A DNA stretch of 64,000 bases from Calliphora vicina (Eukaryota; Arthropoda; Insecta; Diptera; Calliphoridae). How positions within the stretch are numbered: the stretch's first letter is position 1; every line of letters begins with the position of its first letter. The position numbers were made by a program, and so were the translations under genes. Shown one piece after another: positions 47,912 through 59,536 of this stretch. The stretch covers positions 1 through 64,000 of the forward strand of contig NW_027052609.1 of the NCBI RefSeq assembly GCF_958450345.1, read 5' to 3'. The notes beneath the pieces are model-generated. The model made no database searches. It saw nothing but the letters and a program-made list of their open reading frames with translations, and was not told the DNA's origin.

Positions 47912-50059
47912 CTAAAAACTTGTTAAATTTTAAATTCAAATTTTCTATTCAAATTGTATTATATTTTTTCTAATTGAGTTGGCTTAGGTTTTTGGAATAT
48001 TAATAATGACATTTTTTTTTAAGGTATATTGTTTGAAAATTTCAAAATTTAAAATTAAACATATTGAACATTTGAATAAATTTTCTTTTTTGATTTAGTA
48101 ACCTTTGCCTTTGAAAATTATTTAGATTTTGTTTTGCTAAGGTAATTTGTTTGAAAATTTTAAGATATTTTGAAAATTTGTAGCTTTACTTGTTTATAAA
48201 AATTTTTTAAATCGTATAGGCATTGTTTTTGGCACAATATATTTGTGTATTGTTTATGAGTTGAAGAAAACATTTTTTGATTGTATTATTGAAAATGAAA
48301 GTGAAAAGATGAAGCAAAAATTTTGACGAAAGTATCGAAAACAAGAACAATTTGTAATTTTGAAAAGGATAATTCCTAAATTTTGTGAAAGGATATATGT
48401 GAAAGGAAAACAATATTTAAATTAAAAAGAAAAGGATATTCAAATAAAAAGTGAATAGAAGCAGATAAATCGTATAAAATTTAATGTTTTACCAAAAACA
48501 AATTGAGTTCAAATAAGGAAAAATGAATGCATAAACAATAAATGTTTAAAAATTGAAATTTTGTGGAAAATATAATATAAAAGCAAAATATATATATGAA
48601 AGTTAACCTAAATTTTTTTTTTAAAAAATGTTTGACAATAAGATTGTGATAAACAAGGTTTTAAATTTTTGCAAAATATAAACCAAATTTTGAATATAAA
48701 AACTGAAAACAAATGTAAAAAGAAAAAAAATAAACATTGTGCAACCCAATAAACATGCTAAAACGGAAATCTAAAATAAATTTAATCGGCATTTCAACAT
48801 ATTTCAAAACAAAAGACTTTTAAATAATGGCAAGAATCTAATAAATGGTTATTGAGAAACCTATTGCAACTTAATACCGGAATCGAGTGTATATATATAA
48901 TAATTAAAAATAGTTTAACTTTTTATTAAATTCTTAAATTTTAATTTAATTAATTATTTAAATTTGTTTAATTTTTATAAGTGTGTTTTTTTTATAATTA
49001 AAATAATAAGAAGCTGAAATGTACATTTCAACGTCGAAGCAGAAATAAGTAAGTTCTACTGAATTGTAATTTTGAAATTTAATTTTGTTTTTGTTTTTAT
49101 TTAAATTTGTAAAAAAGTTTGTTTCATTGTTGTTATAATTTTTAAATATGGAAATAACATTGAACATAGTATTGTTTTTAAATATTGTATAAATTTTGAT
49201 TATTTTTTGTTTAATAAATGAATCTCTTATTATAATTTAATGAAAAAAATGAAAAATATGTATTGCTAAATTTTATTTGTTGAGTTGTGGAAATATATAG
49301 GGATAGATGGCATAAAATCACAATAAAATATTTTTATTAAATTGGGATTAATTTTTAAAAGTGACTTTAATTAATCAAGGTGGTATGTTGATACCAATGG
49401 GGTGGATTATGGTCAAGGAACAATAACAACTGTTTCCTAACGAATGTTCAAATCCATTTAGAAACTTATAACCTCACTAATAGAACCCAAAGTGTTGTTT
49501 AATAAATAGTGACGTTACAGCTTTTAAAAAAATATGTAACCAATAAAAGAGATCGTCAGACAAGGTCCAAATAAGGTAAATCTACTGCTACGGATAATGT
49601 TAACAATCTTTTTCATTCATCAACAACACCAGGAATTTCGTATGCTAGTCATTTTCACACAACGAAAAAAATAATCAATTGTCGACGCTTTTCTAAAGCT
49701 TTCAAGTATCTTCATGGAACCTGAGCAGCCATCTCTAGAGGATGAATTAAGTAATTTTCTTAATGTAATTAAGTAATTAAGATTAAAACAATTATTTTGA
49801 GTAAAAATATATATATGGTTATAATTAATTATGTACCTGTTATTAATTTATTTCAATATGGTTATCAGAAACTTCTCTTAATTAAGTAAAAAAAATATAT
49901 TTTTTTAAGCACTAATTTGATCTATATTTTTTTATTATATTAGCAACACTATTTCTGTTTTGTAGTTGACAAAAATAGAAATTAGCCTAATTCGGCTACA
50001 TCGGCATGGGTAGTCGTGTGGCCGTGTAGCTGTGCTGTCGTCAAAATAATCGTCTAGCC
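47912..50059. other. AT-rich sequence without a recognisable gene
   Basis: 2.1 kb dominated by A/T runs. No frame longer than about 70 codons makes sense, no terminal repeats were found. It could be an old insertion between LINE-B ORF1 and the LINE fragment at 50060, or unrelated. Confidence 0.6.
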
Positions 50060-50755
50060 TGCTGTCTTGAATGTGTTTAATGTATTAATGTAAGATCTCT
50101 GATCGACAGTAGTCGTCAAATTGATCTATTAAATACATTAAAATGCAACAACATTGACATTGCTTTTATACAGGAATGTCATTTGCGTAGAAACAAAAAC
50201 GTAGTTCTTAGTGGATATAATTTTCTATACGAAAATTCTCCAACGAGGGTGGCCATCGTTATTAAAAATTCAATTTGTTATAATCGGACTACAATTGATG
50301 GAACTGGTTTTAATGGGTCGTTCATTGAAATAGAACTTAAAATACAACATGTAATAGTACCACAGAGCAAACAGCTTGCCCTCATCTTAGACGGAATTGA
50401 TATACCTTTCAAGCCCAGTATCAAATACCTTGAAGTAAATTTTGACAAACTGATGACATTTAATAACCATGGTCGTCTATTACTTAGAAAGGCAAAACGG
50501 ATTTCTGGCATGTTCCGCACTCTGCTAAATAATCAACACCTTCCTCGGAAGACAAAACTCCTTCTATACAAAGTAGCCATTAGATCATCTTTAACATACG
50601 CTTTTCCAATCTGGTTCTCTATATCACCGATAGTGGACAAAGAATTGGAGGTTTTTGAGCGAGATATACTAAGGAAGTGTATTGGTAAAAACTATCAAAA
50701 CCCTATGAAACGATTTTCAAACACCTTTGTATACGAGAACGCCCACAGGGGCTAG
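50060..50755 (+). pseudogene. LINE-B type ORF2 fragment: endonuclease joined to RT tail
   Basis: Reads NNIDIAFIQECHLRRNKNVV and GYNFLYENSPTRVAIVIKNS (endonuclease start) and then, without interruption of the frame, KYLEVNFDKLMTFNNHGRLL, LLLYKVAIRSSLTYAFPIWF and FERDILRKCIGKNYQNP (C-terminal side of RT). Most of the endonuclease and the RT core are deleted at about 50340. The open frame 50183-50755 is a by-product of that deletion. Confidence 0.8.
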
Positions 50756-50759
50756 AAAC

Positions 50760-50928
50760 TATGAACTGTGATATTTTAGTATAAGTTATTTTTTGCTTTA
50801 CACGCAAAACCGATCATTTTATATAATTATTTGTATATTTCATTTAAAACGATAACGGTTATTAATGTCATTAAACTTTCATTCATTTGTATATGTACAG
50901 CTCGTTTAATTTTGTTATTAACATGTAT
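50760..50928. other. AT-rich flank of Gypsy-2
   Basis: No gene. Ends in GTAT (50925-50928), the left target duplication of Gypsy-2. The same sequence resumes at 58682. Confidence 0.6.
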
Positions 50929-51556
50929 TGTGACGACGTATTCCTACTCTTAGCCGGGGTATGCTCAGTCGAGTCCAGGATCGTCACAAAATTTATTTAA
51001 TAAAAAAAAGGACACAATTACTATTTTCTTCAACGTTATAAATATTTTTTATTTATTCCATTTTCAACCGCGAATACAATTTTAACGATACACAACACTT
51101 ATTAACATTTAATTATTTAGATTAGAGGTTTTACACAAGCAAATATAATTTGTAATATGCCTTCGCATATTAATTAATTTGTTGACTGGAACCCATTCGG
51201 TTCTTACCTCTAATCTTGCCACCGCAAAACTGAACTTGTATTTAAATTCTGTTCGCCTTTTATACCTTTTCAAGATCACATGTATACACACATACTACTA
51301 TGATCTTCATTTTGGCGTCTTTGTTGTTCATCTCTGTTTTACAAAACAGCTGTTGTGTAAGCAGAGTTGTACCAACAGTGTTGTATTTTATAAGTTAAAT
51401 TTACTAATTGTCAACAGATGGCGTTATTAATAATTTAAATTAACGGACATAAAACAAAGAAAAGTTAAATACAAAATTAAATACATATATTAAAAGTGTT
51501 AATAAAATGAAATTTGGATAAAATAAATAAAATACAATAGTTTATATTTATGGTGG
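50929..51556 (-). repeat. Gypsy-2 3' LTR, U3 start deleted
   Basis: Collinear with the 5' LTR up to ATGGTGG at 51556, then lacks its last 34 bp (on the plus strand) and no polypurine tract follows. The sequence beyond is the third reading frame, whose stop codon (51550-51548) lies inside the LTR. Differences from the 5' LTR include a 5-bp indel near 51112. Confidence 0.88.
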
Positions 51557-53212
51557 TAGCAACTGAACGATGACAGCTGGTGGAATATTGGGGGCAATTA
51601 TTTCCATGTCGTGGAATATCTCGTTGTTTTGATCTGCGACCCACCTTTGCGTTCGATCTGATCTGGCGGAGTTAGAATCGGAAATGTCTTCTGGAATGCT
51701 TCTGACCTCAGGGATTGTTGGTATTACTACATTTTCCGGCATAGTTTCCACAGGATTTTCTGGTAATACGTCGTCAGCAATATTTTGTTGTTCTGGTATA
51801 GCTGTTGATGGTTGTTTAGGCCCTTTATCGCCTTTACCTGATAGAGACATATCATCAAAAGAACGCGTAGTTTCACTTAACTGGCTATTAAATTTTTGCT
51901 CATTGGTGGATGGTGTTGAGAAGTGGCTTACAAAACTTGGAATTTTAGGTGTAGGTGGTTTAGACGGTAATGTGGAATCACCACGGCTATTTGCGGTAGT
52001 GGGGGAACTTAAATTTGGCGTCCGATTTCCACACTGTAAAAAGTTCAAATCAGGTATTGTTGGGGTAGTGGGTCGTTCATTACTGGACTCCGATAACTGT
52101 TCCACTGGTGTATCAATTTTTGTTCGTTTTGGAGTTTTCCTTGGTGGGCTGGTTGTCTGTGGTGATGCTTTCCTGGCTTCTATGGCTTTGGGTAAATCAC
52201 GATAATCCAGCCTTACGAAATATCGGTACTGCACCACTTGTTCTACATATAACAAATTTCCAAACATTAGCCGTTGATCGTCTGTTTCTTCTACTGTCAA
52301 GAACAATTTTTCCGGTACGGTATATTCACTATCTGGGGATGATAATTGAGTGAGGGTTGAAGAAGAATGTGATGATGTTTGAGTTGGTTGTAATGATGAT
52401 TGTGATGATGTTTGAGTTGATGTTAATGATGATTGTGATGATGTTTGAATTGATGATTGTGAGTAATTTTGAGATGCTGGCGTTTGCTGGTTCAGGAGTG
52501 CTGATCGGGTATCTGTCGTTTGCCGTGTCTGAAAGTTGGTATCTGATGAGGAATTATTGGCATATGGGTCAAATATTTGGTCTTCTGGAACTCGGCATGG
52601 CGACATGTTAGAGTATTCTTCGTCTGTTGAAGGTAAATATGAAGTTGTTGGTTGGGGACCTTCATCCAATTGTTCTCGGTATATTCGGAAATTCTCTTCA
52701 GATTCTTCCGAAATATCTTCAACTAAGGGTCGGTACCTTTCTTGAGGAATATAGAGTAGGATTTCATTCCTTGGTGGCGTAGGTATATCGTCTCGCGGGT
52801 CATAAAAAATTCTCGAGCTGGTTGACGGGGGTCTGCTGTCATCGGTAGTTTGATTTCATTCTTCTATAGCCATTATGGGCCTTACTGTAGCGGTTGTTGC
52901 TGGGAGTCGTCCAGAGTTCGATGTAGAGGTGTGACGGGGTGTTAGTGGTGAAAAACGTTGAGATGGGGCAGCGACATCATTTTGAAACCAATCTGCAACG
53001 GGACGTCTAACCACATTTCTATCGACTACATTTCCCACATTGGAAGTCAGTGGTCTGACAATGCATCGATTTAGCGGTTATGCTTGTCTTGGTTGCCGGG
53101 GTTGTATGCGAGGAAGTTCGTCTAGGAGGATAGTACGTCTGGTTTCCTCCCGATCTTGTAACATTCTCTGCCGTAATTGTTCTCGGGTGCGCTCGAATTT
53201 TTCATCAGCCAT
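51548..53212 (-). pseudogene. Gypsy-2 third frame downstream of pol, unknown function
   Basis: One frame of 555 codons starting 101 bp after the pol stop, with in-frame stops TAA (53080-53078) and TGA (52858-52856). The N-terminus is charged and probably helical (MADEKFERTREQLRQRM). The middle is Ser/Thr/Gln-rich with repeats (TSTQTSSQSSLQ, about codons 240-290), followed by a compact hydrophobic/aromatic block (YVEQVVQYRYFVRLDYRDL) and a long Pro/Ser/Thr-rich tail. No signal peptide or membrane segment, so it is not a typical envelope protein. The shared frame across both stops shows it was once one gene. I do not recognise it. The end is truncated into the LTR. Confidence 0.6.
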
Positions 53213-53313
53213 ATTCTTGGATTTATTGAGTTAAATTGATCTATGGATGATATAAACAATAAATCTTGTTATTATTGAATGTAAAATACTAGTTATAAAT
53301 ATAAAATATAAAT

Positions 53314-56300
53314 TTAATTATTTGAGTAAAATGGTTTTAATTCGCTAATATGTGCCGTTCTGATGTCCCCGTCTCTATTGCCTTTTAGTTTAGCAATAAC
53401 TATTGATGGCAGGTCGATTATGGTATATGGGCCTTGATATTTTGGTGCCAGTTTTGCTGCAAAATTTTCCGCCGCATTGGACAGCTGATGTTGTCGTATC
53501 ATAACTTGTTGTCCTATTGTAAGTTTCCATGGCCGTCTTCGTAGATTATAGTGCCTTCGTTGTGTTTGTGCCGCTCTGATCAGGTTGTTTCTTACAATAT
53601 GGAAAACCTCTTTCAAATTATCAGAGTTGTTTTTAGGATCTTTTGGGAGATTCCCGGTTCCTACAGTAACCTCATCATATAATGCGCGGGGTAGTCTTGG
53701 TTCTCGCCCTTGAACAATAAATGCAGGTGTATATCCAGTTGAATCGGATGAACTGGTATTATATGCCAGTGAAATCTCGGGTAGAACGTCATCCCATGTG
53801 GTGTGTTTATTTTTCGCGAATTGAGATATCATTGTTTTAATTGTTCTGTTGGTCCTTTCCGTCGGGTTTTCTTGTGTGGTATATGGCGCGGTTAATTGTT
53901 GTTTCACTCCTAGGACTTCTAAGTAATTTTTAAAGTTTTTACTGCAAAATTGGGATCCGTTGTCGGTGATTATAACTTTCGGTACACCGAATCTAGCTAG
54001 CATTCGTTCTCTAAATGCTTTTATTAAACTGTCCGCGGTTGCTTTTCGAAGCGGGATTAATTCAGTCCATTTGGAAAAACGATCGACAATTACTAATAGC
54101 ATCGTATTTCCATGTTTTGAACGAGGTAAGGGGCCCACAAAGTCCATACATATGGTTGCCCACGGCTCTTCTGGTGTCCGGGTTAACATTTCTCCTGGCG
54201 GTTGTCGTTGACTTATTTTATACTGTTGGCAGGATTGACAGGTACGTACATATCGGCTTACATCTCTAAATAGTCCTGGCCAATAGTATCGGTTGCAAAT
54301 ACGGTGTGTCGTCTTCCTTATTCCTAAATGTCCGGCGGTGGGGTCATCATGATTCTCGCGTAGAACTCTTTCTCTCTGATATCTTCCAACACATAATTTC
54401 CACGGGAAACAATCTTCATCGTTGTGGTTTTTGGGGAAATGTCTGTAGAGTTGGTTATTGACGATTGAGAAATCTGGATATTGTTGAGGATTTTCCATAA
54501 CGTCCTTCATCTTGTTTTTAAGCCAAGAACATTTGATGTCATCCTTCTCATCCATGACACGTTGACATGATTCTATGGGTTGTCGCGAAAGTGCATCAGC
54601 CACTATGTTTTGTGTACCTTTTCTGTATTTCACTTCAAATTGGTATTGTTGAAGCTCTAACGCCCATCTTGCTAGGCGACCTGTTGGAGTTTCTATTGAA
54701 TTTAACCATTTGAGTGACAGGTGATCCGTTATGACGATGAAATGGTAGCCTTCCAAATACATTCGCATTTTGCGAATGCCCCAAACAATTGCTAAACACT
54801 CTTTTTCCGTCGTTGTGTAATTCTTTTCAGCATTGTTTAAATGTCGGCTTGCATAGGCTATCACTTTTTCTTGTCCGTCTATTTCTTGAGTCAAAACTAC
54901 TCCAAGACCATAGTCACTGGCATCCGTTTGTATGGTGAACGTCTTAGAGAAGTTTGGGCATGCTAACACAGGTGATTCGGTGAGATTACGTTTTAAATTT
55001 TCGAAGGCGTGTTGTTGTTCTTCTCCCCATTTGAAATGTTTTCCTTTCTTTAATAGGGATGTTAGTGGAACTGATAATTTGGAAAAATCAGGTACAAACC
55101 GTCTGTACCATGACGCAATGCCCAGAAAACTTCACGTATATTTTGCGGAGTCGTCATATTGTTAATGGCAGTCACTTTTTCAGGATCCGTTTTTATTCCT
55201 TCGCTGCATACAACATGTCCTAGGTATTTTAATTCATTCTTGAAAAATTCACACTTGTCCGGGTTGATTTTCAGTTTTGCTTGACGTAGCCGATGAAAAA
55301 CTTCTTTGAGGTGAGCCAAATGTTCATCTAGAGTTTTACTAGTGACGATGATGTCATCTAAGTACGCGAACGCATGGGGTTCCATTACTGGACCAATTAT
55401 TTGATCGAGGGCACGTTGAAAGGTAGCAGGGGCTGAGTGTAGCCCAAAGGGCATAACTTTCCATTGGTATAAACCTCGTCCTGGTACAGTAAATGCGGTT
55501 AGCGGTTTACTTTTAGATTCCATAGGTATTTGCCAATATCCATTTTCTAGATCTAGGCAGCTTATATATTTGGCTTCTCTTAATCTATCCAAAATATAGT
55601 TGATTCGTGGTAGTGGATATGCATCAGGGATAGATCTGCTGTTTAACTGGCGAAAGTCCATACAAAGACGCCAGGTTCCGTTTTTCTTCTTAGCTAACGT
55701 AATTGGAAAACTATATGGACTGGTTGATGGTTCGATGCAGTCTTTCTCCAATAATTTGTTAATTTCGGTGTCTATTATCTTCTGCATAGCAGGATTTCGT
55801 GTTGTGTATCGAATTTTTATGGGTCGGTCATCCTTCATTACGATCTTGTGTTCGGTGATGTTCGTAGGCCCGCGTATCTCCTTGAATTTCGATAATTCCT
55901 TCTCAAGAAATCTACAAATTTTTGATTGTTCCTCAGAACCACAATTAATAGTTGTCACTGTATTATTAATTGAATTGGGTGTACTCACGTTTTCGCTGGA
56001 AACTGTTCTTACATCTGTGCTTGGTCTAGATTCCTGGGTTACCATGCATTTCGCAGGAGTAGTAGTCACTATGCTGTCCAAACAGAGCGATATATTTCCA
56101 AACGTTATGGTTGTTTGTAGCATTTGTAGTAAATTTAATCCGATGATTATGTCTTCTGTTGCTGATGGCATTACTAAAAATATTATTTTCTTCTCATCCG
56201 GGCCTATTTTAACTGGACACTCAATTCCGTCACGTACATAGGTTCTGGATCCGCCGGCAAGAGTTACTTCAATTTCTTGAGGAATTTTGGGGAAATCTGC

Positions 56301-57425
56301 TAATAAGGTACTGATTAGTTCTTCACTAACGTAGTTGCTGGTAGCGCCGGTATCGATAGTTGCTGTCACAATTTTGTCTCCAATTTTTATGTTTGAGCTT
56401 AGCCTGTAGTCATCGCACCATAAATTTGTAAATTCAAAAGTAGGGTATTTTGGATGTCCATCGAGAGAGTCTGCAGGATTTTTATTTCTTCCGTTCTCCA
56501 CATTACCGTAGCTTAAATCCTTGAAATTTTTTTGATGATCGCTGTCGTCCAATATTTCCGATGAAGGGTTGGCCATCATTCGGTGGGGTTCGTTTCTATT
56601 GGGTAAAGTCGTACTTTTGGGGATGCTTTCAAAGTCATCTGCCAAAATTAATAGTTCCGATAAATTTTTAAAATCTTTTCGATGAATGTAATATAAGTAG
56701 TCCGGGTGTGCGTTTCTAAATATCCTTTCTAGTTTTCCTGATTCATTAATCTCAGAATGCCTCATTAAATTTTGTAGAGCCAGAACGTAGTCCTTAAATA
56801 GTTCGCGTGGTCGTTGGCATCGTCTTCTGATTTCATCCTCCAGTTTTTCAAAATAACGTGCTGGGAGAAAGAATCGGAAAAAATCCGTTTTAAATGTGTT
56901 CCAGGTATTCCAATGTTTATTGTTGTTGCGGAACCACATTAATGCTCGTTCGGTCAAGATTTCTGGCATAGCGCAAGGTAAATAATTTTTATTAATATTA
57001 TACATCTCCGCCTTCTCTTCTAAGAGGTCTATGAATAATAAAGGATCTCTTCCGCCATCGTATCGTAGATTCCATTTTCGGGTAGTTTCGATGACATCTA
57101 AACGTTGAGTATCTTTCATCATCATCTTGGGTGGGGATGTTGTTCTTTGTTCCATTTTTACTGGACTTGATTCACTATTAATAACTATTTTTGGACACTT
57201 AGCTGGGGAAACTGAAGGGCAGGAACTTCCAGAGGAGGATGTATCATGTATAGCCTGTAGTTCAAGTAGTCGGGTTAATCGGTCGGGGTTGTGTTCACCT
57301 CCAATAAATTGAGCCATTCGTTTCCGTAAGTCTTCCACGTTGCCTGAAGGGTTAATTCCAAATTTGGTTAAGTAGGCTGTTAATTCCTCTTTGCGTAGGG
57401 TATACGCCCATGAAACTCGTAACAT
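53314..57425 (-). pseudogene. Gypsy-2 Gag-Pol, broken by a 7-base gap
   Basis: ATG at 57425. First 766 codons intact: SAP-like N-terminus (MLRVSWAYTLRKEEL), Gag (about 115-265), protease DTGA (358-361), RT with CLDLENGYW (623-631) and YLDD (688-691). At about 55126-55131 seven bases are missing relative to Gypsy-1, at the conserved REVRRFLG site, and the frame fails. The coding sense continues in another frame to 53314 with RNase H (TDASDYG), integrase finger (His, His, Cys, Cys in NHDDPTAGH and CQSC) and core (ICMDFVG, TDNGSQF, NPTERTNR). No CCHC knuckle in Gag. It cannot make Pol as it stands. Confidence 0.92.
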
Positions 57426-57479
57426 GTTGATTGCTCCTTCACAATGTTCACTTTACCGATTTGCAATTAAATTATTATT

Positions 57480-57910
57480 TTATAAACTACGAATTATTAT
57501 TTTTAATTTATATACGACGAAGTTTAATTTATGTACGACGAAGTTAATTTTAACACGAATTAATTTTATTTACGACGAATAGATTTTTTTTGTATTAACG
57601 ACGAATTTTTACTTAATTTACGACGATGAATTTTATTTAGTTGCGACGAATTTTTAATTTATTTTATAAACGATGAATTTTAATTACTGTACGGCGATTT
57701 AATTTTACGACGGGTATTTAATTTTTAAACAGCGACTATTTAATTATTTTAATTTTTGTACGACGAATTTAATTATACGAAGAATTTTTATTTTGTTAGC
57801 GACGAATTTTAATTTATTTTTACGATGACTTTTTATTTTGTACGACGAATACTTTTTTTTCACGACGGGTATTTATTTAATTTTTAAACGGCGAGTATTT
57901 ATTTTAAAAG
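57480..57910 (-). repeat. Array of about 19 ACGACGAA-like motifs in Gypsy-2 leader
   Basis: Between the primer site and the gag start the plus strand repeats a degenerate unit of roughly 20-28 bases: ACGACGAA (variants GCGACGAA, ACGATGAA, ACGACGGG, ACGGCGA) followed by TTTTAATTTA-like spacer. I count about 19 units. The minus-strand RNA would read TTCGTCGT between A-rich spacers. Gypsy-1 has only 28 bases here. Function unknown; packaging or translation control are guesses. Confidence 0.85.
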
Positions 57911-58006
57911 TCCTTTTAAAATGTTTAAAGTCCTTCCAATTTTTTTTTAAACACATTTATTTATACACAGTCACAAAGTGATTTAATTCACGGTTTTAGT
58001 AATTGA

Positions 58007-58024
58007 GTCCCTGCTCGGGCGCCA
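58007..58024 (-). other. Gypsy-2 primer-binding site
   Basis: TGGCGCCCGAGCAGGGAC on the minus strand, directly abutting the 5' LTR. Identical to Gypsy-1 and one base off the tRNA-Lys(UUU) site. Supports a common primer tRNA for both. Confidence 0.85.
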
Positions 58025-58681
58025 TGTGACGACGTATTCCTACTCTTAGCCGGGGTATGCTCAGTCGAGTACAGGATCGTCACAAAATTTATTTAATAAA
58101 AAAAAGGACACAATTACTATTTTCTTCAACGTTATAAATATTTTTTTTTTATTCCATTTTCAACCGCGAATACAATTTTAACGATACACAACACTTATTA
58201 ACATTATTTAGATTAGAGGTTTTACACAAGCAAATATAATTTGTAATATGCCTTCGCATATTAATTAATTTGTTGACTGGAACCCATTCGGTTCTTACCT
58301 CTAATCTTGCCACCGCAAAACTGAACTTGTATTTAAATTCTGTTCGCCTTTTATACCTTTTCAAGATCACATGTATACACACATACTACTATGATCTTCA
58401 TTTTGGCGTCTTTGTTGTTCATCTCTGTTTTACAAAACAGCTGTTGTGTAAGCAGAGTTGTACCAACAGTGTTGTATTTTATAAGTTAAATTTACTAATT
58501 ATCAACAGATGGCGTTATTAATAATTTAAATTAACGGACATAAAACAAAGAAAAGTTAAATACAAAATTAAATACATATATTAAAAGTGTTAATAAAATG
58601 AAATTTGGATAAAATAAATAAAATACAATAGTTTATATTTATGGTGGGGCTAAAACGAGCCCAGCGACTTTAGTCCTCACA
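58025..58681 (-). repeat. Gypsy-2 5' LTR
   Basis: 657 bp, complete, from TGTGACGACG to CCTCACA. Its first 60 bases resemble the Gypsy-1 LTR (GCCGGGGTA, GAGTCCAGG-like), consistent with relatedness. An 8-bp inverted pair TGTGACGA/TCGTCACA sits at its inner end. Confidence 0.93.
58348..58355 (-). promoter_or_regulatory. TATA box of Gypsy-2 5' LTR
   Basis: TATAAAAG on the minus strand, about 325 bp from the outer end of the LTR, the same octamer and similar place as in Gypsy-1. Confidence 0.6.
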
Positions 58682-58685
58682 GTAT

Positions 58686-58905
58686 GTACCTATTTTGTTA
58701 ATTTTTTGAACAGATTGTTAACTAGTATTTAAGGGTTATTTTATATTTTTTTTATTTTACAGATTATACTATTGTGATAATTCTAATTAATATTTAAATA
58801 TAGCAAAGTTGCTTTATCATTTAATGTGTACTAGAACAAAACATATATACTTAGTTCTAAGATTTATTTTGTTATTTTGTTATAATGTCGATTTATATAC
58901 ATATA
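58686..58905. other. AT-rich stretch, no gene
   Basis: Continuation of the pre-Gypsy-2 target sequence from 50928. Nothing recognised. Confidence 0.5.
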
Positions 58906-59300
58906 CTAGCTAAAACCCGGTGTGCTTCGCTACCCGTAAAGTAATGATTTATAATATAGTAGTCTATATAAAATTAGTTTCTAATGTAATAAAAAGTACG
59001 TTATTTATTTCATATTTTCTTACCTTTATGTGAATTGTAATAAAATACAAAAGTTTAGAACCAAAAATATTTGAATTTAATGTTGGGTTTTCCTGCTCGC
59101 GAACATGCAACTGAAAACTTTTCATGTGAATAGCATGGATTGTCTAGACTAGTCCGCAAACTTGCAAAGACTGACCTTGAGCTTTATCAATTGACATTGC
59201 AAATACTAAGCAAATAGGAAACTGCAATCGATTAAAATCAATGGCATTTCCGAAGTTATAATCGGAATACGTACAGCAATACATCTGTCCCTTTATACTT
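58906..59300 (-). mobile_element. Helitron remnant with helicase C-terminus
   Basis: The minus strand around 59270-59090 reads NAIDFNRLQFPICLVFAMSI, DKAQGQSLQVCGL and, after a shift, NPCYSHEKFSVACSRAGKP. KAQGQSL and the VACSR block are the last motifs of the Pif1-type helicase of Helitrons. Downstream on the same strand CCGGGTTTTAGCTAG followed by T fits a Helitron 3' end (CTRR before an A/T site), at 58906-58909. A frameshift and a stop show decay; the Rep domain is absent. Confidence 0.65.
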
Positions 59301-59536
59301 CCCAGTTATAAAAGTCGCCCCGATTAGATTGTTCATTAATTTGATGTTCACAAATTTTGATGACTATAGTTTCCAAAATATTTTATATTTAAAATTAACT
59401 TTGTAAGGGAGGTACCACGCCCACTTGAAAATTCAACACAAAAAGTATCCTATTGTTCCTTCCAGATATAGAAAAACATACGGTCAAAATTTCAAGCAAA
59501 TCTGGTTAGCCGTCTATAGACTTGAAACCAATAAAT
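59301..59536. other. Dispersed-repeat-like flank leading into (TACA)n
   Basis: Contains GGAGGTACCACGCCCACTTG (59408-59427) and then TTTCAAGCAAATCTGGTTAG close to the array start. Blocks of this kind (a saddle such as AAATCGGTTNAGCCGTT just before a TACA tail) are familiar to me from insect dispersed repeats, but I cannot verify this. No gene. Confidence 0.4.

Larger units (their letters stand above)
50929..58681 (-). mobile_element. Gypsy-2: defective Ty3/Gypsy element with extra frame
   Basis: LTRs at 50929-51556 (3', shortened) and 58025-58681 (5', 657 bp), start TGTGACGACG, end CCTCACA, and a perfect 4-bp target duplication GTAT (50925-50928, 58682-58685). Same 18-base primer site as Gypsy-1 and clearly related Gag-Pol. 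Broken by a 7-base gap in pol, a deletion at the inner edge of the 3' LTR, and two stops in the third frame. A few base and short indel differences separate the LTRs, so it is older than Gypsy-1 but still young. Confidence 0.93.

Noticed and set aside
51548..53212. Third Gypsy-2 frame as an envelope gene
   Set aside because: No signal peptide, membrane segment or furin-like site could be seen; composition is low complexity. Kept as unknown.
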